NCBI GenBank assembly: GCA_016463775.1
Contig: JAEMQQ010000017.1
Coordinates: 1-33,868, forward strand
Source of the DNA: Ilumatobacteraceae bacterium
GTDB taxonomy: Bacteria > Actinomycetota > Acidimicrobiia > Acidimicrobiales > Ilumatobacteraceae
DNA: 33,868 nucleotides
Direction of reading: 5' to 3'
Part shown: positions 7,085-15,267 of the stretch, one piece after another
Layout of the letters: each line of letters opens with the position of its first letter
Position numbering within the stretch: position 1 is the stretch's first letter
Notes under the pieces: generated by a model
The model's input: the letters and a program-made list of their open reading frames with translations, nothing else
Database searches by the model: none
Told to the model about the DNA's origin: nothing
Program-made: the position numbers and the translations under genes

Positions 7085-8283
7085 TGTCGTTCGCTGTGCG
7101 CCGCCTGCTCGATGATTCGTACGACAACGACGTACGCAACCTCCTGCTTCCGCTCACCGTCACACGAATCGCCGCGAATACCTGTTACCGATTTTCGCCA
7201 CCGTTCATCGCAATCATCGCCGGTGAGGCACAAGGCTTTGACGTCTCCATCACTCAAGTTGGCTTGGTGATCAGCATCTCAGAACTCGCCGGTTTCCTCG
7301 CGCCCTTTCTCGGCACGTTCGTCGACCGAATGTCACGACGAATTTCGATTGCGGTCGGATTGTTCGGTTCGTTCATTGGAATCATGTTGATGGCAGCGGC
7401 ACCGAACCTGATTGTGTTGTGCGTTGGTCTCACACTGCTGAACTTGCTGAAATCATGCTTTGACCTGGGCATGGCGGCATGGCTCAGCGATCGGGTGCCC
7501 TATGCACGGCGTGGGCGGGTCGTTGGCATCACCGAAACATCATGGGCGCTCAGCTTGTTGCTTGGTGTGTCGGCACTCGGGTTGATCACCGCAGCGACGT
7601 CGTGGCGTGTCGCAAGCGTGGTCGGTGGCTTGGCGATCGCGGTATGTGCGATCTGGCTCGACATTCGTATGCGTGCCTGTGGCCCTGTCACGGTCACCAC
7701 CACCCCAGATACTGCGACCGTCGGCCGTGCAGCGAAGCACGCCTGGCTCGTACCGCTTTCCATGTTCGGTTTGATGGGTGGAAGTCAATGTCTGTTCGTC
7801 ACCTTCGGCGCCTGGCTTGCCGACGACTACAACTTCGGTGCCACGGGTATTGCTGCAGCCGGGTTTGCATTGGGGGCCGGTGAACTTCTTTCATCAATCG
7901 GCAGTGCAAAACTCACCGATCGCATCGGCAAAGAACGCAGTGTCGCGCTCGGGGCGGGTCTCATGATCCCGAGTGCGGCAATATTGGCTGGCTTTGATTC
8001 GACCCTGAGCATCGGTCTCATCGCCTTGGCCGTCTTCATCATCGGCTTTGAATATTCCGTGGTGAGCATGCTGCCGATTGCCACGAACCTGTTCGAGTCG
8101 GCCCCCGGTAAGGGATTCGGATTGGTCATCGGCGCCGGCACCTTTGGTCGTGGGGTGCTGACGTTCGTTGCGACATTGCTCTACGAGCAATTCGGTATTT
8201 CGGGTGCGGCGCTGGCCGGCATCGGTTGTGCGGTGCTCAGCGCCGCCGCCATCTTGTTGTTTAACCGCGATACAAGTTCGTAA
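7084..8283 (+). CDS. MFS transporter
   Basis: 399 residues with about 12 hydrophobic segments in two halves joined by a hydrophilic linker (about 195-215). The first half has the MFS loop motif FVDRMSRRISIAVG and the second half the related KLTDRIGKERSVALG. It is probably a drug/metabolite exporter; the substrate cannot be predicted. It starts with a GTG sharing one base with the stop of the histidine phosphatase gene, so the two form an operon. Its last 23 bases overlap the 3' end of nadE on the other strand. Confidence 0.88.
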   Translation: MSFAVRRLLDDSYDNDVRNLLLPLTVTRIAANTCYRFSPPFIAIIAGEAQGFDVSITQVGLVISISELAGFLAPFLGTFVDRMSRRISIAVGLFGSFIGIMLMAAAPNLIVLCVGLTLLNLLKSCFDLGMAAWLSDRVPYARRGRVVGITETSWALSLLLGVSALGLITAATSWRVASVVGGLAIAVCAIWLDIRMRACGPVTVTTTPDTATVGRAAKHAWLVPLSMFGLMGGSQCLFVTFGAWLADDYNFGATGIAAAGFALGAGELLSSIGSAKLTDRIGKERSVALGAGLMIPSAAILAGFDSTLSIGLIALAVFIIGFEYSVVSMLPIATNLFESAPGKGFGLVIGAGTFGRGVLTFVATLLYEQFGISGAALAGIGCAVLSAAAILLFNRDTSS

Positions 8284-9985
8284 TCGGCAGGCGGCGGTCT
8301 TTGCCGAATGCCTTGCTCGTCACGCGCACACCGGGCGCCAACTGTCGACGCTTGTATTCGTTGATGTCAACCAGTCGCACGATGCGCCGCACCAGCGCCT
8401 CATCGTGGCCGAGTGCGATGATTTCTGCAGCAGTGCGGTCTTGCTCGACATAAAGCGCCAACACCGCATCGAGCACGTCGTAGGCCGGCAGGCTTTGGTC
8501 GTCGCGTTGGTCTGGTCGCAGCTCGGCTGACGGCGGTTTGGTGAGTGTGGCGGTGGGGATGACTTCGCGCTTCGCCCGCTCGTTCACCCGATGGCTCAGC
8601 GCGAACACGTCGGTCTTGAAGATGTCTTTGATCACGGCAAAGCCACCGACAGAGTCGCCATACAGCGTGAAATAGCCGACGGCGAGTTCGCTCTTGTTGC
8701 CGGTGGTGAGCACCATCCACCCGAACTTGTTGGACAGTGCCATCACCGTGGTGCCGCGCACACGACTTTGCAGGTTCTCTTCGGTGAGATCAGCATCACG
8801 ACCGCTGAATGCCTCGTTGGTCATCTGCAGATATGCGGCGAATGCCGGCTCGATGGGGATCGTCAGCATGTCAATACCCAGGTTGCGTGCCAACGCTGCG
8901 GCATCAGTCTTTGAACCTTCGCTCGAGTAGCGCGACGGCATCGACACACCGTGCACATGGGCTGCCCCCAACGCCTCGACGGCGATGGCCGCTACGAGTG
9001 CCGAATCAATACCCCCTGACAAACCGAGCACCACATCGGTGAACCCGTTCTTATGCACATAATCGCGGGTACCGAGCGCCAAGGCCGCCAAGATGCGGTT
9101 GTAATCGTCGGCCACAACGGCAACCCGTGCCGCAATCGGCGATGGCTTCGTCGTCGGTGCGGTGGCGACAACGCATTGTGTCGTGGTTGTGCGCGATGCC
9201 ACCGGCACATCCACGACGAGCAGTTCCTCGACGAAGTGGGCGGCGCGCGCCACGACACTGCCCCCGGCATCTACGACGACAGACCCACCGTCAAATACCA
9301 ATTCGTCCTGGCCACACACTTGGTTGACATAAACGATCGGTATCGACGTTTCGCGTGCACGCTCGATGACTGTGCGCTCACGCACGCCGCTCTTGGCACG
9401 ATCGAACGGCGAGCCGTTGATGTTGAGGCATAGTTGCGCACCGGCAGCACGTGCACGGCTGACCGGGCCATCGGTAATCCAAATATCTTCACAAATGGTG
9501 AGTGCAACCGCCACACCAGCCACGTCGTACAACGTGGCGTCATCATGGCCCGCAGCAAAATACCGCGCTTCGTCGAACACCGAGTAATTCGGCAGAAGTT
9601 GCTTGTGGTACACACCCACCACCGCACCGTTTGCGCACAATGCAGCAGCGTTGAACAATCGTGGCGGTCGTGCACTCAGCTGCTCGATTGGTTCGTCTTC
9701 GGCAACGGCAACGAACCCGACGACTACCGCGCAACGTCCACTCCGGGCTGCAACTTTTTCCAGGGCGGCACGATTGTCGGTGACAAAGCCGGCCTTCAAG
9801 ACGAGGTCTTCGGGTGGGTATCCCGAAAGGGTGAGTTCCGGAAATACGACCACATCACAGCCCGCTTGTTCGGCGCGGGAGAGGAACTCTTCGACTTTGG
9901 CCAAATTGTGCGCCAGATCGCCCACTCGTGGATTGATCTGGGCAAGACCAACCCGCAGCGTCGCACTTGCCGCTGATTCAGCCAC
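8261..9985 (-). CDS. nadE: Glutamine-dependent NAD+ synthetase
   Basis: A 574-residue two-domain enzyme converting deamido-NAD to NAD with glutamine and ATP. The N-terminal nitrilase-type amidase domain shows its catalytic triad: E50 (VVFPELTLSGYP), K128 (YHKQLLPNYS) and C165 (LTICEDIW). The C-terminal synthetase domain has the PP-loop SGGIDS at about 323-328, the ENLQSRVRG and TTGNKSELAVGYFTLYGD segments, and ends with KDRRLPITNLYRG. The start GTG at 9985 has TAGCCT 6 nt upstream and no Shine-Dalgarno. The 3' end overlaps the MFS gene by 23 nt. Confidence 0.96.
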   Translation of the reverse strand: MAESAASATLRVGLAQINPRVGDLAHNLAKVEEFLSRAEQAGCDVVVFPELTLSGYPPEDLVLKAGFVTDNRAALEKVAARSGRCAVVVGFVAVAEDEPIEQLSARPPRLFNAAALCANGAVVGVYHKQLLPNYSVFDEARYFAAGHDDATLYDVAGVAVALTICEDIWITDGPVSRARAAGAQLCLNINGSPFDRAKSGVRERTVIERARETSIPIVYVNQVCGQDELVFDGGSVVVDAGGSVVARAAHFVEELLVVDVPVASRTTTTQCVVATAPTTKPSPIAARVAVVADDYNRILAALALGTRDYVHKNGFTDVVLGLSGGIDSALVAAIAVEALGAAHVHGVSMPSRYSSEGSKTDAAALARNLGIDMLTIPIEPAFAAYLQMTNEAFSGRDADLTEENLQSRVRGTTVMALSNKFGWMVLTTGNKSELAVGYFTLYGDSVGGFAVIKDIFKTDVFALSHRVNERAKREVIPTATLTKPPSAELRPDQRDDQSLPAYDVLDAVLALYVEQDRTAAEIIALGHDEALVRRIVRLVDINEYKRRQLAPGVRVTSKAFGKDRRLPITNLYRG

Positions 9986-9991
9986 AAAATC

Positions 9992-9997
9992 AGGCTA
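9992..9997 (-). promoter_or_regulatory. -10 box TAGCCT, nadE
   Basis: TAGCCT ends 6 nt before the nadE GTG, one of the clearest leaderless arrangements in the window. Confidence 0.5.
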
Positions 9998-10076
9998 CTG
10001 AGCCAGATTCTGGCTGGACCGCAAAGTTTTTACACGCCGTTCACAAACGGATGATGCCGCTGACACGCAGATGTAC

Positions 10077-10109
10077 GAAACTAAGAGCACACGTTTCACG
10101 AAGGGAAAC
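10077..10109 (+). promoter_or_regulatory. Possible operator region upstream of glnII
   Basis: GAAAC (10077-10081), GTTTC (10093-10097) and GAAAC (10105-10109) alternate just upstream of the GSII start, the last overlapping the ribosome binding site. GAAAC is one half of the actinobacterial GlnR box, and glnR lies two genes downstream. The GTnAC half and the usual 6-nt spacing are not clearly present, so this is only suggestive. The 130-nt nadE-glnII gap otherwise shows a T-rich stretch near 10027-10031 but no convincing promoter. Confidence 0.25.
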
Positions 10110-10116
10110 TTCCACC

Positions 10117-11172
10117 ATGCCCTACCAAGCCGAATACATCTGGATCGACGGCGTCAAGCCGACACCAATGCTTCGTTCCAAGACGAAGATCATCGAGAAC
10201 TCGGTGAAGACCCCACCAATCTGGGGATTCGACGGCTCATCCACCGAACAAGCAACGGGCGAGTCGTCGGACTGCGTGTTGAAGCCGGTGTACTGGTGCA
10301 AAGACCCGCTGCGTGGCGGTCGCAATATTCTCGTGATGTGCGAGGTTTATGTCGCCGGCACCGACGAACCACATCCGACCAACACCCGCGCCGCGTGCGC
10401 CGAGGCCGCCGCGATGTACAAGGCGCACGGCATGATCTACGGCATCGAGCAGGAATACACGCTGATGCGTTTGAACGGTCGTCCCTACGGCTTCCCGGAA
10501 CTCGAAGGTGAACCTGGTCCGCAGGGCCCGTACTACTGCGGCGTCGGCGCCGGTCGTGTGATGGGTCGTGATTTGATCGAGATTCACACGATCGCCTGTC
10601 TCGAAGCAGGCCTCATGATTTCTGGCACGAACGCCGAAGTTATGCCCGGTCAGTGGGAATATCAGGTTGGACCACTCGATGCACTCGCGGTGAGCGACCA
10701 GATGTACGTCTCTCGCTGGCTCTTGCACCGCATCGCCGAAGACTTTGACATCGTCGTGTCGTACGATGCCAAGCCACAAAAAGGTGACTGGAACGGCGCT
10801 GGTGCACACACCAACTTCTCGACCAAGGCAATGCGTTCGTCGTATGCAGCAATCGAAGCAGCGTGCGAAGCAATCGGTGGTCGCGTGATGGAACACGTCA
10901 AGTACTACGGCCACGACATCGAAAGTCGCCTTACCGGTAAGCATGAAACTGCGCCATGGAACAAGTTCAGTTACGGCGTGTCGAATCGTGGCGCATCGAT
11001 CCGCATTCCGTGGCAGGTCGCCAAGGAGCGCAAGGGTTACGCCGAAGATCGCCGACCGAACGCCAACATGGACCCGTACACCGTCACTCGTCTCATTCTG
11101 GAAACGGTGTGCTCACAGGCGAAACTGCCGGCTGCCAGCAAGCCCAAGCCGAAAAAGAAGACTCGCAAATAA
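10117..11172 (+). CDS. glnII: Glutamine synthetase type II (eukaryotic-like GSII)
   Basis: 351 residues from the ATG at 10117, with AAGGGA 10 nt upstream. It makes glutamine from glutamate, ammonia and ATP. It is GSII rather than GSI: short length, IWGFDGSSTEQA, EVMPGQWEYQVGP, GDWNGAGAHTNFSTK and NRGASIRIP. GSII occurs in Streptomyces, Frankia and rhizobia besides eukaryotes. The C-terminus carries an unusual lysine-rich tail (KPKPKKKTRK) that I do not associate with the family. GSI and GlnR genes follow on the same strand, forming a nitrogen-assimilation cluster. Confidence 0.94.
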   Translation: MPYQAEYIWIDGVKPTPMLRSKTKIIENSVKTPPIWGFDGSSTEQATGESSDCVLKPVYWCKDPLRGGRNILVMCEVYVAGTDEPHPTNTRAACAEAAAMYKAHGMIYGIEQEYTLMRLNGRPYGFPELEGEPGPQGPYYCGVGAGRVMGRDLIEIHTIACLEAGLMISGTNAEVMPGQWEYQVGPLDALAVSDQMYVSRWLLHRIAEDFDIVVSYDAKPQKGDWNGAGAHTNFSTKAMRSSYAAIEAACEAIGGRVMEHVKYYGHDIESRLTGKHETAPWNKFSYGVSNRGASIRIPWQVAKERKGYAEDRRPNANMDPYTVTRLILETVCSQAKLPAASKPKPKKKTRK

Positions 11173-11178
11173 CCCGCT

Positions 11179-11216
11179 GGGGTACGCGCTGACGTTCACC
11201 CGTTGGCGCGCACCCC
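11179..11216 (+). terminator. Hairpin between glnII and glnA, possible attenuator/terminator
   Basis: An 11-bp GC-rich stem with one A-C mismatch (11179-11189 with 11206-11216) and a 16-nt loop starts 6 nt after the glnII stop. No T-run follows, so it is not a canonical terminator. It may partly terminate or stabilise the glnII message. Confidence 0.35.
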
Positions 11217-11260
11217 GCAGGAATTCTGCGCAGTGACGGTTGACTAAAGGGGTGCCCCGC

Positions 11261-12598
11261 ATGCTCGACGCCCAACGCGACTACGTGTTGCGTACCGTCG
11301 AAGAACGCGGTATCCGCTTGGTGCGTCTGTGGTTCACCGATGTCATCGGCAACCTGAAGAGTTTCGCCATCAGTCCGGCAGAGATGGAAAATGCGCTCAA
11401 CGACGGAATGAGTTTCGACGGTTCGTCGATTGATGGGTACGGCCGGATACAGGAAGCCGATGTGCTGGCCCTGCCCGACCCCAACACGTTCGAAGTATTG
11501 CCCTGGGTCGATTCGAAGTCTGCCGAAGCGCGCGTGTTCTGTGACATCGCCCAACTGGATGGCACACCCTTCGAGGGTGATCCACGCCAGGTCTTGCGTC
11601 GTAATCTCGAGGCTGCCCGCAAACTCGGTCTCGTGTTCTACGTTGCACCCGATGTGGAGTACTTCTACTTTGCGCCGCTCAAAGATGGCGGACGCCCAGT
11701 CCCGCTCGACGAAGGTGGCTTCTTTGACCTGACCACCACCGATATCACCAGTTCGTTGCGCAAAGAAACCATTCGCACCCTCGAGACGATGAGCATCCCC
11801 GTCGAATACAGCTTTCACGAAGACTCACCGAGCCAACACGAAATCGACCTGCGCCACACCGACGCACTCACCATGGCCGACAGCATCATGACGTTCCGCT
11901 TCGTAGTGAAAGAAATTGCGGCGATGCACAATGTGCACGCCACCTTCATGCCCAAACCTTCGGAGGGCGTGCAGGGCTCCGGTATGCACCTGCACTTGTC
12001 GCTCTTCAAGGGCGACACGAATGCGTTCCACTCCGAGAGCGACCCGTACAACCTGAGCGATACCGCAAAGTCGTTCATGGCCGGTTTGTTGCGTCACGCA
12101 GCAGAGATCACCGCCGTCACCAACCAAACTGTCAATAGTTACAAGCGTCTCGTACCTGGTTTCGAAGCCCCGATCCATGTGTCGTGGGCACGCAACAACC
12201 GCAGCGGCCTCATTCGTGTGCCCGTGCCAAAGCGTGGCAGCGAGCTCGCCACCCGAATCGAGTTGCGCTCACCAGACCCTGCATGCAACCCGTATCTTGC
12301 CTTTTCGGTCATTCTTGCCGCCGGCTTGCGTGGCATCGAGGAAGGTTACGAACTTCCGGCTGAAGCCGATGCGAACTTGTTCGAGATGGGCGACACTGCA
12401 CTCACCAAACTCGGCATCGAGCAACTTCCACAATCGCTGAACGACGCCCTCAAAGTAATGGAGTCGTCACAACTCGTGGCCGAAGCACTCGGTGACCATA
12501 TTTTCGAATGGTTCTTGCGCAACAAACGGGCCGAATGGCGCAAATACAAAACGCACGTCTCGCAATTCGAGATCGACACCTACCTTCGTTCGCTATGA
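11261..12598 (+). CDS. glnA: Glutamine synthetase type I
   Basis: 445 residues of class GSI, expected to act as a dodecamer. Motifs: MSFDGSSIDGY near the N-terminus, PSQHEIDLRHTDAL in the active site, FMPKPSEGVQGSGMHLHLSL (ATP/glutamate binding), NSYKRLVPGFEAP and NRSGLIRVP. In the region where beta-type enzymes have the adenylylated Tyr (NLYDLP) this protein reads NLFEM, so it should not be controlled by adenylylation. I start it at the ATG at 11261 because AAAGGGG lies 8 nt upstream; upstream in-frame GTG and TTG codons are weaker. Its stop overlaps the start of glnR (ATGA). Confidence 0.94.
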   Translation: MLDAQRDYVLRTVEERGIRLVRLWFTDVIGNLKSFAISPAEMENALNDGMSFDGSSIDGYGRIQEADVLALPDPNTFEVLPWVDSKSAEARVFCDIAQLDGTPFEGDPRQVLRRNLEAARKLGLVFYVAPDVEYFYFAPLKDGGRPVPLDEGGFFDLTTTDITSSLRKETIRTLETMSIPVEYSFHEDSPSQHEIDLRHTDALTMADSIMTFRFVVKEIAAMHNVHATFMPKPSEGVQGSGMHLHLSLFKGDTNAFHSESDPYNLSDTAKSFMAGLLRHAAEITAVTNQTVNSYKRLVPGFEAPIHVSWARNNRSGLIRVPVPKRGSELATRIELRSPDPACNPYLAFSVILAAGLRGIEEGYELPAEADANLFEMGDTALTKLGIEQLPQSLNDALKVMESSQLVAEALGDHIFEWFLRNKRAEWRKYKTHVSQFEIDTYLRSL

Positions 12599-13284
12599 CC
12601 AGCACCGGTCTGCTCGCCGTTTATCCCGACAATCCGAGCGTGGATCTGGCCCGCACACTGGATCTGGCCGGCTACTCCTGGAAAGGTGTGTCGAGCCCCG
12701 ACACGATGGCGCGGCTGCAGCCCACCGACGGCTGGCTGGGTGCGGTCGTGGGTTGTGATGAAGACCCGGAAAGTGGCTGGGCGATGTGTCGGGCGCTGCG
12801 CAAGCTCGATCGCCCGGTGCGTCGCGTTTTGGTGCTCGTCACGGGTGCGCAAATCGCCGACCTGGAAGTGCGCGACAATCTGTTCGATGACTTTCTGCTC
12901 ACGCCGTTTCATCCGCGTGAACTCGAGGCGCGTCTTCGTCACCTGTTGTACAACGAACTCACGGCGCCATCCTCGGTGGTCATCGAGCACGCCGGCCTGC
13001 GGCTGAATCTCGAGACATACCAGGCCACGTTTGGTGGTCAACCACTCGATCTCACATTCATGGAGTACGAGTTGCTCAAGTACTTTGCCCATCACCCCGG
13101 ACGCGTGTACTCGCGTGAGGTGCTGCTGTCAGAGGTTTGGGGTTATGAGTACTTCGGTGGTGCCCGCACCGTCGACGTGCATGTGCGTCGCCTGCGTGCC
13201 AAACTCGGCGAAGAACACGCTCATCTCATTGAAACCGTGCGCAGCGTTGGCTACCGCTTCGGTGCATCAAAGTGGCAGGGCTGA
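12595..13284 (+). CDS. glnR: GlnR-type nitrogen regulator (atypical OmpR family)
   Basis: 229 residues. The C-terminal winged-helix domain (about 125-225) is very close to actinobacterial GlnR: LDLTFMEYELLKYFAHHPGR, VWGYEYFGGARTVDVHV and RSVGYRF. The N-terminal receiver domain is degenerate: the strand that should end in the phospho-acceptor Asp reads AVVGCDED, with Gly at the usual position, and the conserved Lys is absent (LLTPFHP). This fits orphan GlnR proteins, which act without phosphorylation. It is fused translationally to glnA by an ATGA overlap, so the regulator is made together with a likely target. Its last 18 bases overlap the 8-oxoguanine deaminase gene. Confidence 0.9.
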   Translation: MTSTGLLAVYPDNPSVDLARTLDLAGYSWKGVSSPDTMARLQPTDGWLGAVVGCDEDPESGWAMCRALRKLDRPVRRVLVLVTGAQIADLEVRDNLFDDFLLTPFHPRELEARLRHLLYNELTAPSSVVIEHAGLRLNLETYQATFGGQPLDLTFMEYELLKYFAHHPGRVYSREVLLSEVWGYEYFGGARTVDVHVRRLRAKLGEEHAHLIETVRSVGYRFGASKWQG

Positions 13285-14655
13285 CCGCTGCATCGCTCGT
13301 GCTAATCGTTCGTGCGCGCCGAGCATGTCGTTGAGTTTCCCACTGACGAGCTGATGGTTACGCACGAGCACGCGGCCGTGCACGATCGTGTGTTTGGCGC
13401 TGGTCGGCCCACACCGTAACCAGCCCTCGATCGGGTCGTCGATGACGCCGGCAAATTGTGGACCGTCAAGCGACCACACCGCAACGTCACCGACGCTGCC
13501 CACGCTCAGTTCGCCAATTTCCCCCAGGCGACCAAGGCACCCGGCACCGCCGCGTGTCGCACACTCCAACGCCATCCGCGCAGTGCCGGCGGCAGCCCCA
13601 CTCGACAATTTGGCGAGCAGCATCGCCTGGCGCGCCTCCAGCCATAGTGACGCAGAATCTGCCGAGGACGAACCGTCGACACCAAGCCCCACATGCACGC
13701 CAGCGCTCCGCAACTTTACGACCGGTGCGATGCCCGACGAAAGAATCATGTTGCTACTCGGGCAATGGGCCACACCAACACCGGCAGCCCCGAGGCGGGC
13801 GATTTCATCGTCGTTGGGTTTCACACAGTGGGCCAGCCACACACGATCATGCACCCACCCGACATCCTCCAGATATTCCGTCGGTCGACAGCCGAACGTG
13901 GCGAGTGAAAATGCGTCATCCTCGTCGTTTTCTGCAAAGTGCGTATGCAGCCGCACATCGAGGCGCGCCGCCAAGTGTGCCGAATCGACCATCAGTTGTT
14001 TCGTGACGCTGAAGGGCGAGCACGGTGCCAGGGCCACACGCACCATCGCCCCATGACTCCGGTCATGGTGCTGGCTGATGACCCGTTCGCTGGCCGAGAG
14101 AATCTCGTCGTGTTCCTGCACGACGTCATCAGGTGGCAACCCGCCATCTTTTTCCGAGAGTGACATCGACCCATAGGTCGGATGAAAACGCATACCGATA
14201 TCGCGGGCGGCGGCGATTTCTGCAGACAGGAGGTCGCCACCACCTAGTGGATGAATATAGAGATGGTCTGATGATGTCGTGCAGCCCGAGAGGGCCAGTT
14301 CGGCGAGCCCCACCCACGCCGAGACATGTGCCGACTCTTCATTCAGCGAACGCCACAACGGATACAAAGTGCGCAACCAACCGAATAGTGCGGAGTTGGT
14401 CATCGGGCCGTACGCCCGTGTCAAATTTTGAAACAGATGATGGTGCACGTTCACCAACCCCGGCGTCACCAGGCACCCGCCGGCATCAATCAACTCGCGT
14501 GCTGCGGGGGCTGCACCCGTACCAATTGCCGACACGACACCGTTACTGATTGCAACCCAACCGTCGCGCAACTCACGGCGATCATCATCCAGCGTGGCGA
14601 GCAGCCGCGCCGAGTGAACGACGAGATCAGCAGTTGGCGACGAAGGTGCGCTCAG
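13267..14655 (-). CDS. 8-oxoguanine deaminase-like amidohydrolase
   Basis: A metal-dependent hydrolase of the guanine/8-oxoguanine deaminase subgroup. Metal ligands are visible in order: VNVHHHLFQ (HxH), HTHFAEN, LAHCVKPND and GVDGSSSAD. GCTTSSDHLYIHP is characteristic of 8-oxoguanine deaminases. The family's N-terminal strand (ADLVVHSARLLATLDDD) lies upstream of the first ATG/GTG/TTG codon, a TTG at 14571, and no such codon occurs between there and an in-frame stop. The best start is therefore a CTG at 14655 overlapping the upstream TGA stop as CTGA, giving 462 residues. It follows RidA and a small membrane protein in one operon. Confidence 0.85.
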   Translation of the reverse strand: MSAPSSPTADLVVHSARLLATLDDDRRELRDGWVAISNGVVSAIGTGAAPAARELIDAGGCLVTPGLVNVHHHLFQNLTRAYGPMTNSALFGWLRTLYPLWRSLNEESAHVSAWVGLAELALSGCTTSSDHLYIHPLGGGDLLSAEIAAARDIGMRFHPTYGSMSLSEKDGGLPPDDVVQEHDEILSASERVISQHHDRSHGAMVRVALAPCSPFSVTKQLMVDSAHLAARLDVRLHTHFAENDEDDAFSLATFGCRPTEYLEDVGWVHDRVWLAHCVKPNDDEIARLGAAGVGVAHCPSSNMILSSGIAPVVKLRSAGVHVGLGVDGSSSADSASLWLEARQAMLLAKLSSGAAAGTARMALECATRGGAGCLGRLGEIGELSVGSVGDVAVWSLDGPQFAGVIDDPIEGWLRCGPTSAKHTIVHGRVLVRNHQLVSGKLNDMLGAHERLARAMQRSALPL

Positions 14656-14807
14656 ATGTTGAGCTCGAGCAACTCGCTCGCTTCGTTACGTACCCGGGCG
14701 TCACGGTGGAGCGACTCACCGAGAATTGCCGCGAGCACGATGGTGCCCAGCCCGATGACGACCGGAAATGACAAGAGGAAGATCACCAGTAGCACGCCAC
14801 CAAGCAT
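14652..14807 (-). CDS. Small single-pass membrane protein (51 aa)
   Basis: 51 residues from the ATG at 14807. A long hydrophobic stretch covers about residues 2-29, followed by a charged helix (ESLHRDARVRNEASELLEL). It starts 4 nt after the ridA-like stop and its own stop overlaps the putative CTG start of the deaminase gene, so it sits in a tightly coupled three-gene unit. I do not recognise the family. A role in membrane anchoring or coupling is only a guess from context. Confidence 0.65.
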   Translation of the reverse strand: MLGGVLLVIFLLSFPVVIGLGTIVLAAILGESLHRDARVRNEASELLELNI

Positions 14808-14811
14808 CGTG

Positions 14812-15225
14812 CTACCGCTTACGCCGTGGCGCCGGGCGCTTCGTCGTCGTTTGTTTGGCTGGCTTTGACGCCTTCGCCGCCGGCAGGTACACCCATGCCT
14901 CAATTTCCACTGCACCGTTGGCCGGTAGTGACGCGACACCGATCGTGCTGCGCGCCGGACGATGCGAGCCGAACCCTGCGACATACGCCTCGTTGAATGT
15001 GGCGAACGTATCCATATCGGTAAGGAAGCACAATGTCTTTACGACGTCACTGAGCTTTGCGCCGACGGTCGTGAGATGATTTTGCAGATTGGCCATCGCC
15101 TGTGTGGTCTGGGCTTTGACGCCGCCTTCGACGATGCTGCCATCACGTAGGCCAAGTTGTCCCGAAACGATCACCCAGTCACCGGCGCGAACGACGGGCG
15201 TGTACGGACCAATTGGTGCAGCCAT
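14812..15225 (-). CDS. Rid-family (RidA/YjgF) enamine/imine deaminase-like protein
   Basis: 137 residues from the ATG at 15225. The Rid fold is recognised from PIGPYTPVVRAGDWVIVSGQ, QTTQAMANLQNHLTTVGAKL, FLTDMDTFATFNEAY and the C-terminal RSTIGVASLPANGAVEIEAW. The Arg of the active-site strand (ARSTIG) is present, consistent with imine hydrolysis. A basic tail of about 20 residues (KQTTTKRPAPRRKR at the end) extends beyond the usual family end. TAGCCT lies 7 nt upstream of the start and there is no Shine-Dalgarno. It heads an operon with a small membrane protein and 8-oxoguanine deaminase. Confidence 0.9.
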   Translation of the reverse strand: MAAPIGPYTPVVRAGDWVIVSGQLGLRDGSIVEGGVKAQTTQAMANLQNHLTTVGAKLSDVVKTLCFLTDMDTFATFNEAYVAGFGSHRPARSTIGVASLPANGAVEIEAWVYLPAAKASKPAKQTTTKRPAPRRKR

Positions 15226-15232
15226 ACCCGTA

Positions 15233-15261
15233 AGGCTAGACGCAGCGAGCGTTACTACCCT
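15233..15261. promoter_or_regulatory. Back-to-back -10 boxes, ridA-like / Tat lipoprotein
   Basis: The minus-strand TAGCCT (15233-15238) is 7 nt from the ATG at 15225 and the plus-strand TACCCT (15256-15261) is 6 nt from the GTG at 15268. The two promoters share the 42-nt divergent gap. Confidence 0.45.
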
Positions 15262-15267
15262 TACCGC

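Noticed and set aside
10237..10944. 235-codon minus-strand open frame opposite glnII
   Set aside because: Antisense to GSII, with His/Arg-rich low-information sequence and no supporting start signal.
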